DNA from: Chelativorans sp. ZYF759
GTDB lineage: Bacteria > Pseudomonadota > Alphaproteobacteria > Rhizobiales > Rhizobiaceae
Length of the DNA: 50,081 nt
Assembly: GCF_012911015.1 (NCBI RefSeq)
Contig: NZ_WVVV01000008.1
Span: forward strand, 115,355-165,435
Direction of reading: 5' to 3'
The translations under genes and the position numbers were made by a program. The notes below the pieces were generated by a model. The model saw only the letters and a program-made list of their open reading frames with translations. It did no database searches and was not told the DNA's origin. Below are positions 9,935 to 19,582 of this stretch, one piece after another (position 1 is the first letter of the stretch; every line of letters begins with the position of its first letter).

Positions 9935-12456
9935 ACCGCGAACCAGAGCGCCTCAACCCGATCGCGCTTCATCGCCAGCTGGCCGCGATCTGGGATTCCG
10001 GCAAGGGCCTGCAGCGCCTGGGCGCGGTAAACCATACCGTGCTCGGCAAGCGCTTCATGGTGACGGCATTCGTCTTCTTCGCGATCGGCGGCGTGCTGGC
10101 CATGCTGATCCGCGCCCAGCTGGCCACCCCCCATTCCGCCTTCATGGACGCGGCGACCTACAACCAGATCTTCACGATGCACGGCACCGTGATGATGTTT
10201 CTCTTCGCCATCCCCATGCTGGAGGGCGCGGCGATCTATTTCCTGCCCAAGATGCTGGGCGCGCGCGACCTCGCCTTTCCGCGGCTCACGGCACTCGGCT
10301 ACTGGTGCTATCTCTTCGGCGGCACCATCATCATCGTGGCGATGCTGGCGGGCGTTGCGCCGGACAGCGGCTGGTTCATGTACACCCCGCTGTCGTCGCG
10401 CCCCTTCTCGCCCGGGGTCAATGCCGATGTCTGGCTGCTCGGCATCACCTTCGTCGAGATTTCGGCGGTCTGCGCGGCGATCGAGATCACGGTCTCCATT
10501 CTCAAGCTGCGCGCGCCGGGCATGTCGCTGGACAAGATGCCGATCTTCGGCTGGTACATGCTCGTCACCGCGCTGATGATGATTTTCGGCTTCCCGCCGC
10601 TGATCCTCGCCTCCATCCTGCTTGAGGTCGAGCGCGCCTTCGACTTCCCGTTCTTCGATCCGACGCGGGGCGGGGACTCGCTGTTGTGGGCGCATCTCTT
10701 CTGGCTGTTCGGACACCCCGAGGTCTACATCATCTTCCTGCCGGCGGCCGGTGCGGTATCGATGATCCTGCCGGTTCTGGCCCGCAACCCCCTGATGGGC
10801 TACCGCGCCATCATCGTGGCCCTCATCGCCATGGCATTCCTGTCCTTCGGGATCTGGGTCCACCACATGTTCACGCTGGGCATTCCCCACCTGGCGCTGG
10901 CCTTCTTTTCGGCGGCGAGCGCGCTGGTGGCGATACCGACGGGCATCCAGATCTTCGCCTGGATTGCCACGCTGGCCCATGGCCGGCCCCGTTTCGAGAT
11001 TCCGATGCTCTACATCTTCGGTTTCCTCGTCGTCTTCGTGGCGGGGGGGCTGACCGGAGTCATGCTCGCCATGGTGCCTTTCAACTGGCAGGCGCACGAC
11101 ACCCATTTCGTCGTCGCGCATCTCCACTACGTGCTCGTCGGCGGCTTCGTCTTCCCGATGCTGGCGGCGGCCTATTACTGGCTGCCGCAGGTGACCGGAC
11201 GCCTGCCCGTGTTCAAGCTGTCGATTCCCGCCTTCTGGCTGATCTTCATCGGCTTCAACATGACCTTCTTCATGATGCACATCACGGGGTTGAGGGGCAT
11301 GCCGCGGCGGGTCTTCACCTATCCGGCCGACATCGGCTGGGACTGGCTCAACCTCCTGTCGTCCGTCGGCGGGTTCATCCTGACCATGGGCTTTGCGCTG
11401 TTCGTCATCGACGTGGTGCTGCAATTGCGCTTCGGCAAGCCCTTCCGCCGCAACCCCTGGGGGGCCGGCACGCTTGAATGGGCGCAGCCGACGCCGCCGC
11501 CTTCCTACAATTTCGCCTCGCTTCCGACCGTCGACCGGCGCGCGGACACGCTCGATGCGGGGCGGATGGGCGCCGAGCTTGCCGGCGGGCGCGGCTATCT
11601 GGGCTTTGCCCGCAACGGGTGGATGGAGACGCTCGCCGTCGACATGACGACCGGGCGGCCCGAGCATGTCGTGCTGCTGCCCAACAACTCGATGCTGCCC
11701 TTGTGGACCTCGCTTGCCATTGGCGGCTTCGTCCTGTCGCTTTTGTTCCAGTTCTATCTGTTCTCGCTGGTGCCGCTCGCGCTGGTGCTGGTTCTCGCAC
11801 TCTCGTGGACCCGCACGACCGGCCAGCGTGCGGATCGTGGCCCGATCCCGATCGGGCGCGGCGAGATGGCGCCGACCCACTATGAGATATCGGGCGCGCC
11901 ATCCTGGTGGGGCATGGTCTTCACCCTGTTCGCCAACGGCACGCTGTTTGCCTCGCTGCTTTTCGGGGCGCTGTTCCTGTGGGCGGTGGCGCCCAACTGG
12001 CCGCCGCCTTCGACCGGCGAGATCGGCCTCGTTGCACCGGTGCTCGTGCTCCTCGCCTTCGCACTGGCGGCGGGAACGAACCACCTCGCGGTCGCCGCCA
12101 ATCGGCGCGGCGGCTCGCCACTGCTCTGGCTCGCGCTGTGCGCCGCGGCGCATCTGACCGCGGTGATCGTACTGGTCTGGTGCATCCGCAATGTCGTCCC
12201 CGATCCGACGAGCCATGCCTACGCGGCGGTGTGTTTCATCCTTTTGGCCTATGCCGCGCTTCACTCGTCGCTGGGGGCGGTGTTCGCGTTTTATGGTTTC
12301 GAGCGTTTCCGCCAGGGATACGTGTCGGCGGTTCGCAGCCTCGATCTGAGGATCGGCAGCCTCTGGCACGACTACACGGCCGGTACCGGTGCCATCGCCG
12401 TCATTCTCGTCGTCCTGATGCCGGCCCTGGTGGCGATGGGGGCCTGGCAGCAATGA
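9931..12456 (+). CDS. Fused cytochrome c oxidase subunit I and III
   Basis: This 841-residue protein joins a 12-helix haem-copper subunit I (about 1-520) to a subunit III module (about 655-841, SWWGMVFTLFANGTLFASLLFGALF). Ligands are intact: TMHGTVM (haem a), GHPEVY with His262 and Tyr266 (CuB and cross-link), HH in WVHHMFTLG (CuB), and HLH in VVAHLHYVL (haem a3 and a). The D-channel aspartate (Asp113) and Glu264 are kept, but the asparagine seven residues after the aspartate is Thr120, and the K-channel lysine of the PTGxK motif is Gln340. The start overlaps the ctaC stop. It would be the catalytic core of an alternative terminal oxidase. Confidence 0.93.
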   Translation: MNREPERLNPIALHRQLAAIWDSGKGLQRLGAVNHTVLGKRFMVTAFVFFAIGGVLAMLIRAQLATPHSAFMDAATYNQIFTMHGTVMMFLFAIPMLEGAAIYFLPKMLGARDLAFPRLTALGYWCYLFGGTIIIVAMLAGVAPDSGWFMYTPLSSRPFSPGVNADVWLLGITFVEISAVCAAIEITVSILKLRAPGMSLDKMPIFGWYMLVTALMMIFGFPPLILASILLEVERAFDFPFFDPTRGGDSLLWAHLFWLFGHPEVYIIFLPAAGAVSMILPVLARNPLMGYRAIIVALIAMAFLSFGIWVHHMFTLGIPHLALAFFSAASALVAIPTGIQIFAWIATLAHGRPRFEIPMLYIFGFLVVFVAGGLTGVMLAMVPFNWQAHDTHFVVAHLHYVLVGGFVFPMLAAAYYWLPQVTGRLPVFKLSIPAFWLIFIGFNMTFFMMHITGLRGMPRRVFTYPADIGWDWLNLLSSVGGFILTMGFALFVIDVVLQLRFGKPFRRNPWGAGTLEWAQPTPPPSYNFASLPTVDRRADTLDAGRMGAELAGGRGYLGFARNGWMETLAVDMTTGRPEHVVLLPNNSMLPLWTSLAIGGFVLSLLFQFYLFSLVPLALVLVLALSWTRTTGQRADRGPIPIGRGEMAPTHYEISGAPSWWGMVFTLFANGTLFASLLFGALFLWAVAPNWPPPSTGEIGLVAPVLVLLAFALAAGTNHLAVAANRRGGSPLLWLALCAAAHLTAVIVLVWCIRNVVPDPTSHAYAAVCFILLAYAALHSSLGAVFAFYGFERFRQGYVSAVRSLDLRIGSLWHDYTAGTGAIAVILVVLMPALVAMGAWQQ

Positions 12457-12824
12457 AGCAGAGCCCCGTTCCCGCCCGCCGGATGATCTGGCTCGTGCTT
12501 GGCCATGTCGCCTGGGCGGCGGGGTTTGTCGCCCTCTATGCGGGCCTGTCCATCGGTTGCGAATATGGCTGGCATGTCATGGAACTGGCCGGCGGCGTGA
12601 GCGTGCAGCGTGCCATGCTGATTGTCCTGTTCCTCGCGACACTGGCCGCGACGTCGGTCATCGCCTTTCTGAGCTGGCGGCGCTGGTCGGCTGCGCGGAC
12701 AAAGACAGCTGCCGCGGCACCGGCACCTTTCCTGGAATGGGCTTCCTTCATCTCCTCACTGACCGCAGTGGCCGCCGCCATCGTCTCGCTGGCCCCGTCC
12801 TTCGTCCTGACCACCTGCTATTGA
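12453..12824 (+). CDS. Small membrane protein ending the oxidase operon
   Basis: This 123-residue protein is not recognised as a named family. It has three hydrophobic helices (about 11-33, 48-70 and 94-116), a basic N-terminus and an Ala-rich linker RTKTAAAAPAPF. The C-terminus reads APSFVLTTCY, ending in Cys-Tyr. The ATG overlaps the stop of the fused oxidase gene, so it is translationally coupled and may be an accessory subunit or assembly factor of this oxidase. That role rests on position only. Confidence 0.6.
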   Translation: MKQSPVPARRMIWLVLGHVAWAAGFVALYAGLSIGCEYGWHVMELAGGVSVQRAMLIVLFLATLAATSVIAFLSWRRWSAARTKTAAAAPAPFLEWASFISSLTAVAAAIVSLAPSFVLTTCY

Positions 12825-12845
12825 GGGGCGCCCTACAGGTACTGA

Positions 12846-12853
12846 AACCGGTT
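12846..12853. promoter_or_regulatory. Candidate LacI-type operator AACCGGTT upstream of aglE
   Basis: The palindrome AACCGGTT, within GAAACCGGTTCGG, has the AAnCGnTT-like core of LacI/GalR-family operators. AglR of the sinorhizobial agl operon is a LacI-family repressor, so this is a plausible binding site 73 bases before the predicted -35 element. A second, weaker CG-centred site TTTAAATCGTTTTAG lies at 12899-12913, nearer the promoter. No aglR gene is in the window. Confidence 0.4.
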
Positions 12854-12859
12854 CGGCTT

Positions 12860-12874
12860 CGCCGCAAGGCGGCG
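12860..12874 (+). terminator. Hairpin downstream of the oxidase operon
   Basis: A 6-bp perfect stem CGCCGC / GCGGCG with a 3-nt loop lies 36 bases after the last oxidase-operon stop. There is no T-run, so it would be at most part of a factor-dependent terminator. Confidence 0.3.
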
Positions 12875-12925
12875 TCGCTGACGCGATTGCGATCAAGATT
12901 TAAATCGTTTTAGGTCGCCCGTCCC

Positions 12926-12957
12926 TTGACACGTCGGCAGCGCAACGCCGACTATTA
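12926..12957 (+). promoter_or_regulatory. Candidate sigma-70 promoter of aglEFGAK
   Basis: A consensus -35 TTGACA stands at 12926-12931. The -10 region is weaker: GACTAT (12950-12955, spacer 18) or the overlapping ACTATT. The nearby CG-centred site at 12899-12913 would place a LacI-type repressor just upstream of the -35. The aglE start is about 110 bases downstream. Confidence 0.4.
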
Positions 12958-13068
12958 CGTCAAGCCAAACCGCGCTGGAGGAGCAAGGGGAGGTCGCTCC
13001 GCCACAGGCGGACGTCTTCTCCATTGACCTTCGGGTGAGAACGAAAAGGTCAATTTCGGGAGGATTTC

Positions 13069-14424
13069 ATGACCAGCAAACTGTTTCTGTCGGGCGTCGC
13101 CGCAACGGCGCTGCTTTTCGCCGCGCCCGCCTGGGCGCAGCTCGTCTTCGAGCCGGGCGAGGGAGACTTCAACTGGTCGAGCTTCGAGGACTTCGCCGGC
13201 GCCCACGACCTGAGCGGCGAGACGATCGAGATCACCGGACCCTGGACCGGCGAGGATGCCCGCCTGGTCAACAGCGTCGTCGCCTATTTCGAAGAGGCGA
13301 CCGGCGCGAACGTGAACTACACGGGCTCCGATTCCTTCGAGCAAGACATCGTGATTTCGGCCCAGGCCGGGTCTCCGCCCAACATCGCGGTCTTCCCGCA
13401 GCCGGGTCTCGCCGCCGACATGGCGTCTCGCGGCTTCCTGTCACCGCTCGACGAGGGCACCGCCGACTGGGTGCGGGAGAACTACGCGGCGGGCGATTCC
13501 TGGGTCGATCTCGGCACCTATGCCGGCCAGGACGGCGAGGAAGCCCTCTATGGCTTCTTCTACAAGGTCGATGTCAAATCGCTGGTCTGGTACTCGCCCG
13601 AACAGTTCGAAGAGGCCGGCTACGACATCCCCCAGACCATGCAGGAGCTCAAGGACCTTACACAGCAGATAGTCGATGACGGCGCCACACCATGGTGCGT
13701 CGGGCTCGGCTCCGGCGCCGCCACCGGCTGGCCGGCGACCGACTGGGTCGAGGACATCATGCTGCGGCTGCACGCGCCGGAGGTCTATGACGACTGGGTC
13801 TCAAACAACATGCCCTTCGACGACGAGCGCGTGGTCGAGGCGATCGAGGAATTCGGCTGGTTCGCGCGCAACGACGATTTCGTGCAAGGCGGTGCGCAGG
13901 CGGCCGCCACCACCGATTTCCGCGACAGCCCGAGCGGGCTCTTTTCCTTCCCGCCGCAGTGCTACATGCACAAGCAGGCGAGTTTCATTCCGACCTTCTT
14001 CCCGGACGGCAGCCAGTACGGCGAGGATTTCGACTTCTTCTACTTCCCCGCCGATGCCGAGCGCGACCTCGGCAATCCGGTGCTGGGCGCCGGCACGCTT
14101 TTTGCCATCACCAATGACAGCGACGCGACCCGCGTCTTCATGGAGTTCCTGAAGACGCCGATCGCGCACGAGATCTGGATGGCACAGTCCGGCTTCCTGA
14201 CGCCGTTCACGGAAGTCAATTCCGATGTCTTCGGCGACGATTCGCTGCGGGCCATGAACGACATCCTGCTCGAAGCGACGACCTTCCGCTTCGATGCGTC
14301 CGACCTGATGCCGGGCGAGATCGGCGCTGGTGCCTTCTGGACCGGAATGGTCGATTTCGTCACCGGCGCGGATGCCGAGGACGTCGCGCGCACCATCCAG
14401 CAGCGCTGGGACGCCATCAACTAG
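13069..14424 (+). CDS. aglE: Alpha-glucoside ABC importer binding protein
   Basis: This 451-residue periplasmic receptor of the family 1 (maltose-type) solute-binding proteins has a clean signal peptide (residues 1 to about 24, ending PAWAQ). It closely follows the rhizobial AglE pattern: mature N-terminus with FEPGEGDFNWSSFE, then ETIEITGPWTG, and a sugar-binding cleft rich in Trp and Tyr (GWPATDWVEDIML). AglE binds alpha-glucosides such as sucrose, maltose and trehalose. The ATG has a strong GGGAGGA site. The gene order aglE-F-G-A-K that follows is that of Sinorhizobium meliloti. Confidence 0.92.
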   Translation: MTSKLFLSGVAATALLFAAPAWAQLVFEPGEGDFNWSSFEDFAGAHDLSGETIEITGPWTGEDARLVNSVVAYFEEATGANVNYTGSDSFEQDIVISAQAGSPPNIAVFPQPGLAADMASRGFLSPLDEGTADWVRENYAAGDSWVDLGTYAGQDGEEALYGFFYKVDVKSLVWYSPEQFEEAGYDIPQTMQELKDLTQQIVDDGATPWCVGLGSGAATGWPATDWVEDIMLRLHAPEVYDDWVSNNMPFDDERVVEAIEEFGWFARNDDFVQGGAQAAATTDFRDSPSGLFSFPPQCYMHKQASFIPTFFPDGSQYGEDFDFFYFPADAERDLGNPVLGAGTLFAITNDSDATRVFMEFLKTPIAHEIWMAQSGFLTPFTEVNSDVFGDDSLRAMNDILLEATTFRFDASDLMPGEIGAGAFWTGMVDFVTGADAEDVARTIQQRWDAIN

Positions 14425-14438
14425 GGGCGACCCGACAT

Positions 14439-14472
14439 GCCGGTCCATGCGGTGAAAGCCGCCCGGACCGGC
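14439..14472 (+). other. Strong intercistronic hairpin after aglE
   Basis: An outer 8-bp perfect stem GCCGGTCC / GGACCGGC (14439-14446 with 14465-14472) encloses an inner 4-bp stem GCGG / CCGC (14449-14452 with 14459-14462) and a 6-nt loop. It lies 14 bases after the aglE stop and has no T-run, the expected form of a stabilising structure that raises receptor over permease levels. That role is inferred. Confidence 0.6.
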
Positions 14473-14500
14473 GACCGGCGCAGCGGCAAAGGGCAAGGCG

Positions 14501-15481
14501 ATGACGCCACTCCTGCAAGGCATGGTCACCATCGTGGTCGGCGTGATCGGCTGCGTGGGCTATTTCTACGTCTCCAACTGGATTGTCGACCACGTCATCT
14601 TTCCGGCGCGGGGACCCAATGCCGGCCGCAACATCAACCGCGCCAATCGGCTCAGGCCGTGGCTTTTCCTTTTCCCGGCCATCTTCGCACTCGGGCTCTA
14701 TCTGGTTTATCCGGTCATCGGCTCGTTCTGGCGCTCGCTGTTCAACCGGGCCGGCACCGAGTTCATCTGGTTCGGCAATTATGTCGCGCTCTTCAACGAG
14801 GGCGAGTTCCGGCAGAGCGTGCTGAACAACCTCATGTGGATTCTCGTCGTGCCCGCGGGGGCGACCTTTTTCGGCCTGATCTCCGCGCAACTGACCGACA
14901 AGCTCTCCTGGGGTAATGTCGCGAAGTCGCTGATCTTCATGCCGATGGCGATCTCCTTCGTCGGGGCGTCGCTGATCTGGAAATTCGTCTACGCCAACAA
15001 TTTCGACATCGGCCTCATCAATGCGATCCGCGAAATGTTCGGCGCCGCCCGGCCCGTCGACGTCCTGCAGATTCCGTTCTGGAACAATTTCTTCCTGATG
15101 TTCATCCTGATCTGGATCCAGACCGGCTTTGCGATGGTCATCCTGTCGGCCGCCCTGCGCGGCATACCGGAGGAGACTGTGGAGGCGGCCGTGATCGACG
15201 GTGCCAATCCCTTCCAGATATTCTTCAGGATCAAGATCCCGCAGATCATGGGCACGATCGTCGTGGTGTGGACCACGATCACCATTCTGGTGCTCAAGGT
15301 CTTCGACATCGTCTACGCCTCGACCGGTGGCAATTTCGGGACCCAGATCCTGCCCAGCTACATGATGACCTACATGTTCCGCGACGATGGGCGCGCCACC
15401 GCGGTCGCCTTCGTCATCATGCTTCTCGTCCTGCCGGTGATGATCTGGAACATCCGCCAGGCACGCCGCGAAATGCGCTGA
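14501..15481 (+). CDS. aglF: Alpha-glucoside ABC importer permease AglF
   Basis: This 326-residue inner-membrane permease of the binding-protein-dependent (MalF-like) family carries an N-terminal helix MTPLLQGMVTIVVGVIGCVGYFYVSNWI, a basic stretch (ARGPNAGRNINRANRLRPW) and then the six-helix core. The coupling EAA loop reads EETVEAAVIDGANPFQIFFRIKIP, where it contacts the ATPase AglK. The ATG at 14501 is preceded by a weak AAGG site; an internal ATG at 14522 is less likely because it would cut the first helix. It pairs with AglG. Confidence 0.9.
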   Translation: MTPLLQGMVTIVVGVIGCVGYFYVSNWIVDHVIFPARGPNAGRNINRANRLRPWLFLFPAIFALGLYLVYPVIGSFWRSLFNRAGTEFIWFGNYVALFNEGEFRQSVLNNLMWILVVPAGATFFGLISAQLTDKLSWGNVAKSLIFMPMAISFVGASLIWKFVYANNFDIGLINAIREMFGAARPVDVLQIPFWNNFFLMFILIWIQTGFAMVILSAALRGIPEETVEAAVIDGANPFQIFFRIKIPQIMGTIVVVWTTITILVLKVFDIVYASTGGNFGTQILPSYMMTYMFRDDGRATAVAFVIMLLVLPVMIWNIRQARREMR

Positions 15482-15495
15482 GGGAGAGGGACGCG

Positions 15496-16716
15496 ATGGC
15501 CAACACCGCCGAAAAGGTTGCGATGCAGCCGGGCTTCACGCTCCAGACGCCGGCAAGGTCGCGCGTGGCGGCCAAGACCTCCGCCCTCAACTGGGCGGTG
15601 CGCATCTCGGTGATCCTGATCGTTCTGCTATGGTTGATCCCAACGCTGGGGCTCTTCATCTCCTCCTTCCGCGACCGCGACCAGATCTCGGCGACCGGAT
15701 GGTGGAAGGCGCCCTTCGCGGTGGAACTGACCTTCCGGGCCCGCGCGCCCGCCGCCGACCAGCGTCTGGAAGACGGGCAATGGATCATCGAAGGCAGCGT
15801 CTTCGATGACCCGGAGCAGTCGCGCTGGTTCCCCGACCAGACCGGCGAGGTGACCGCCTTCGGCAATCGCGGCGTGGCGCCCGCGGAGTTTCCGGCCGGC
15901 CAGACGGCGGAAATCCGCGATGGCGAAACCCTGCGCGTCGAGCGCGACGGCACGTTCGTGGCGACATCGTCCGAAGAGTTCTCCGGCGCGGGGCCCCGCC
16001 TCTATTTCGAGGCCCTAACGCCGCCCCGCTTCACGCTTGCCAATTACGAGACGGTGCTGCGCGCCGACAATATGGACCGCGCCTTCATCAACACGCTGAC
16101 GGTGGCGATCCCGGCCACCATCATTCCGATCCTGATCGCCGCCTTCGCCGCCTATGCGCTCGCCTGGATGGAATTTCCCGGCCGCGCGCTGCTGATCGCC
16201 GCCGTGGTCGGGCTGCTCGTCGTGCCGCTCCAGCTTGCCCTCGTGCCACTGCTCAACCTGCACAACCGCGTCGGGATCGGCCAGAGCTTCCTCGGCATCT
16301 GGCTCGCCCACACGGGGTTCGGGCTGCCGCTCGCCATCTATCTCCTGCGCAACTACATGGTCGGGCTTCCGCGCGACATCATCGAGAGCGCGCGCGTGGA
16401 CGGGGCGACCGATTTTCAGATTTTCGTGAAGATCGTGCTGCCGCTTTCCTTCCCCGCACTCGCCTCCTTTGCCATCTTCCAGTTCCTGTGGACCTGGAAC
16501 GATTTGCTCGTGGCCAAGGTCTTTCTGCCGAGCGCTGCCGAAAGCCAGGTCATGACCGTGAAGATCGCCGACGACCTTCTGGGATCGCGTGGCGGAGACT
16601 GGGGTATCCTCGCCACGGCCGCCTTCGTGTCGATCGCCGTGCCGCTGCTTGTATTCTTCACGCTGCAACGCTATCTCGTGCGCGGCCTTTTGGCCGGCTC
16701 GGTGAAGGGTGGCTGA
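15496..16716 (+). CDS. aglG: Alpha-glucoside ABC importer permease AglG, with periplasmic insert
   Basis: This second permease has 406 residues. After helix 1 (about 34-57) comes SSFRDRDQISATGWWKAPF and then an insert of about 100 residues (75-176) rich in beta-like and acidic stretches, before the core resumes at PRFTLANYETVL. The EAA loop is DIIESARVDGATDFQIFVKIVLP and the C-terminus VRGLLAGSVKGG is typical of AglG/MalG. The insert makes it longer than most MalG proteins (about 280-300) but is expected for AglG. The ATG at 15496 follows GGGAGAGGG, 14 bases after aglF. Confidence 0.9.
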   Translation: MANTAEKVAMQPGFTLQTPARSRVAAKTSALNWAVRISVILIVLLWLIPTLGLFISSFRDRDQISATGWWKAPFAVELTFRARAPAADQRLEDGQWIIEGSVFDDPEQSRWFPDQTGEVTAFGNRGVAPAEFPAGQTAEIRDGETLRVERDGTFVATSSEEFSGAGPRLYFEALTPPRFTLANYETVLRADNMDRAFINTLTVAIPATIIPILIAAFAAYALAWMEFPGRALLIAAVVGLLVVPLQLALVPLLNLHNRVGIGQSFLGIWLAHTGFGLPLAIYLLRNYMVGLPRDIIESARVDGATDFQIFVKIVLPLSFPALASFAIFQFLWTWNDLLVAKVFLPSAAESQVMTVKIADDLLGSRGGDWGILATAAFVSIAVPLLVFFTLQRYLVRGLLAGSVKGG

Positions 16717-16720
16717 ACGC

Positions 16721-18403
16721 ATGAGCGCGCCCGCCGCAATACTTCAGATGGACGTGCCGATGTCTCATCCACAGGTGGACCGGGACTGGTGGCGTGGCGC
16801 GGTGATCTACCAGATCTACCCCCGTTCCTTCCAGGATTCCAGCGGAGACGGCATCGGCGACCTCGCCGGCATTCGTCGCCGTCTTCCCTATATCGCGTCG
16901 CTTGGCGTCGATGCGATCTGGATTTCGCCCTTCTTCACGTCCCCGATGAAGGATTTCGGCTACGACGTGTCGGATTATTGCGGCGTCGACCCGATGTTCG
17001 GCTCGCTGGAGGATTTCGACGATCTCGTCGCAGAGGCCCACCGGCTGGACCTCAAGGTGATGATCGATCTCGTCATCTCGCACACTTCCGACGAGCATCC
17101 CTGGTTCAAGGAGAGCCGGTCGAGTCGCGACAATCCGAAGGCCGACTGGTACGTCTGGGCCGATTCGCGCGGCGACGGTTCGCCACCCAACAACTGGCTG
17201 TCGATCTTCGGCGGCTCGGCCTGGCAGTGGGATACGCGCCGGCGCCAGTACTATCTCCACAACTTTCTCGTGGAGCAGCCGGACCTCAATTTCCACAATA
17301 CCGAAGTTCAGGATGCGGTGCTGGCGTCCTCGCGCTTCTGGCTCGAACGCGGCGTCGACGGTTTCCGGCTCGACACCATCAATTTCTATTTCCACTCGCA
17401 GGGGCTGGAGGACAATCCGCCGCTGCCCGAGGACCAGCGCAACGATTCCATCGCGCCGTCGGTGAACCCCTACAACTACCAGGACCACATCTACGACAAG
17501 AGCCGTCCCGAAAACCTGGCCTTCCTGGAGCGTTTCCGGGCGCTGCTGGACGAGTTCCCGGCGGCCGCCGCCGTGGGCGAGGTGGGCGACGCGCAGCGCG
17601 GGCTCGACATCGTGGCCGACTACACGGCCGGGTCCAAGCGCGTGCACATGTGCTACGGCTTCGATTTCCTGAGCCCGGAGAAGATCAGCGCCGGCAAGGT
17701 GCGTCGCGTGCTGGAGACGTTCGAGGCCGTGGCCGGCGAGGGCTGGTCATGCTGGGCCTTCTCCAACCACGACGTGGTGCGCCACGCCTCCCGCTGGGCG
17801 CGCGAAGAACCGGACCCGCAGGCCTATGTGAAGGTCGTCGCCGCGGTGCTGATGTCGTTGCGCGGTTCGGTCTGCATCTACCAGGGCGAGGAACTGGGGC
17901 TCGGCGAGGCGGATCTTGCCTTCGAGGATCTGCGCGATCCCTATGGCATCCGGTTCTGGCCGGAGTTCCGCGGCCGCGACGGATGCCGAACGCCGATGGT
18001 CTGGGAAGAGGGCCAGCTGTCCGCCGGCTTCTCTGACGGCCGCCCCTGGCTGCCGGTGCCGCCGGAGCACGTTCCACTCTCGGTCGATCGTCAGGAGGAA
18101 ACAGAGGATTCCGTCCTTTCCCACTATCGCCGCATCATCGCTTTCCGCCGCGATCACCCCGCTCTGGTGAAGGGTTCGATCCGTTTCCTGCCCATGGGTG
18201 ACCCGCGTCTGGTCGTGTTCGAGCGCGAGCATGCTGGCGAGCGACTGATCTGCGCCTTCAATCTGGGTGCCGAGGCCGCCACGGCCGAACTCGACGGCAT
18301 TTCCGCCGTATCGATTCCCGGGCACGGCATGGCCGGCGGCGAACTGGTGGGCAACGAAATCAGTCTCGCCGGCTACGGTGCCTGGTTCGGGAGACGCGCC
18401 TGA
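16721..18403 (+). CDS. aglA: Alpha-glucosidase, GH13
   Basis: This cytoplasmic GH13 enzyme of about 560 residues hydrolyses imported alpha-glucosides. It begins the catalytic barrel with WWRGAVIYQIYPRSFQDSSGDGIGDL. Catalytic residues are visible: nucleophile Asp in GVDGFRLDTINFY, acid/base Glu in AAVGEVGDAQRG and the transition-state Asp in FSNHDVVRH. No signal peptide precedes the barrel, consistent with intracellular action behind AglEFGK. A GTG at 16709 overlapping the aglG stop could also start the frame; the ATG at 16721 has a better AAGGGTGG spacing. Confidence 0.93.
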   Translation: MSAPAAILQMDVPMSHPQVDRDWWRGAVIYQIYPRSFQDSSGDGIGDLAGIRRRLPYIASLGVDAIWISPFFTSPMKDFGYDVSDYCGVDPMFGSLEDFDDLVAEAHRLDLKVMIDLVISHTSDEHPWFKESRSSRDNPKADWYVWADSRGDGSPPNNWLSIFGGSAWQWDTRRRQYYLHNFLVEQPDLNFHNTEVQDAVLASSRFWLERGVDGFRLDTINFYFHSQGLEDNPPLPEDQRNDSIAPSVNPYNYQDHIYDKSRPENLAFLERFRALLDEFPAAAAVGEVGDAQRGLDIVADYTAGSKRVHMCYGFDFLSPEKISAGKVRRVLETFEAVAGEGWSCWAFSNHDVVRHASRWAREEPDPQAYVKVVAAVLMSLRGSVCIYQGEELGLGEADLAFEDLRDPYGIRFWPEFRGRDGCRTPMVWEEGQLSAGFSDGRPWLPVPPEHVPLSVDRQEETEDSVLSHYRRIIAFRRDHPALVKGSIRFLPMGDPRLVVFEREHAGERLICAFNLGAEAATAELDGISAVSIPGHGMAGGELVGNEISLAGYGAWFGRRA

Positions 18404-18465
18404 ACGGCAGAGAGCAGCCGGGCTGATGAATTCGGGCGCCAAGCCGGCGCCATTGGGAGGAAGAC

Positions 18466-19578
<1,113 letters not shown>

Positions 19579-19582
19579 GCGC

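Noticed and set aside
9805-12453. Very long open frame (882 codons) on the minus strand opposite the oxidase gene
   Set aside because: Its product is a low-complexity Arg/His/Asp/Glu-rich chain typical of antisense reading of high-GC membrane-protein genes; the plus strand encodes a clearly conserved oxidase.
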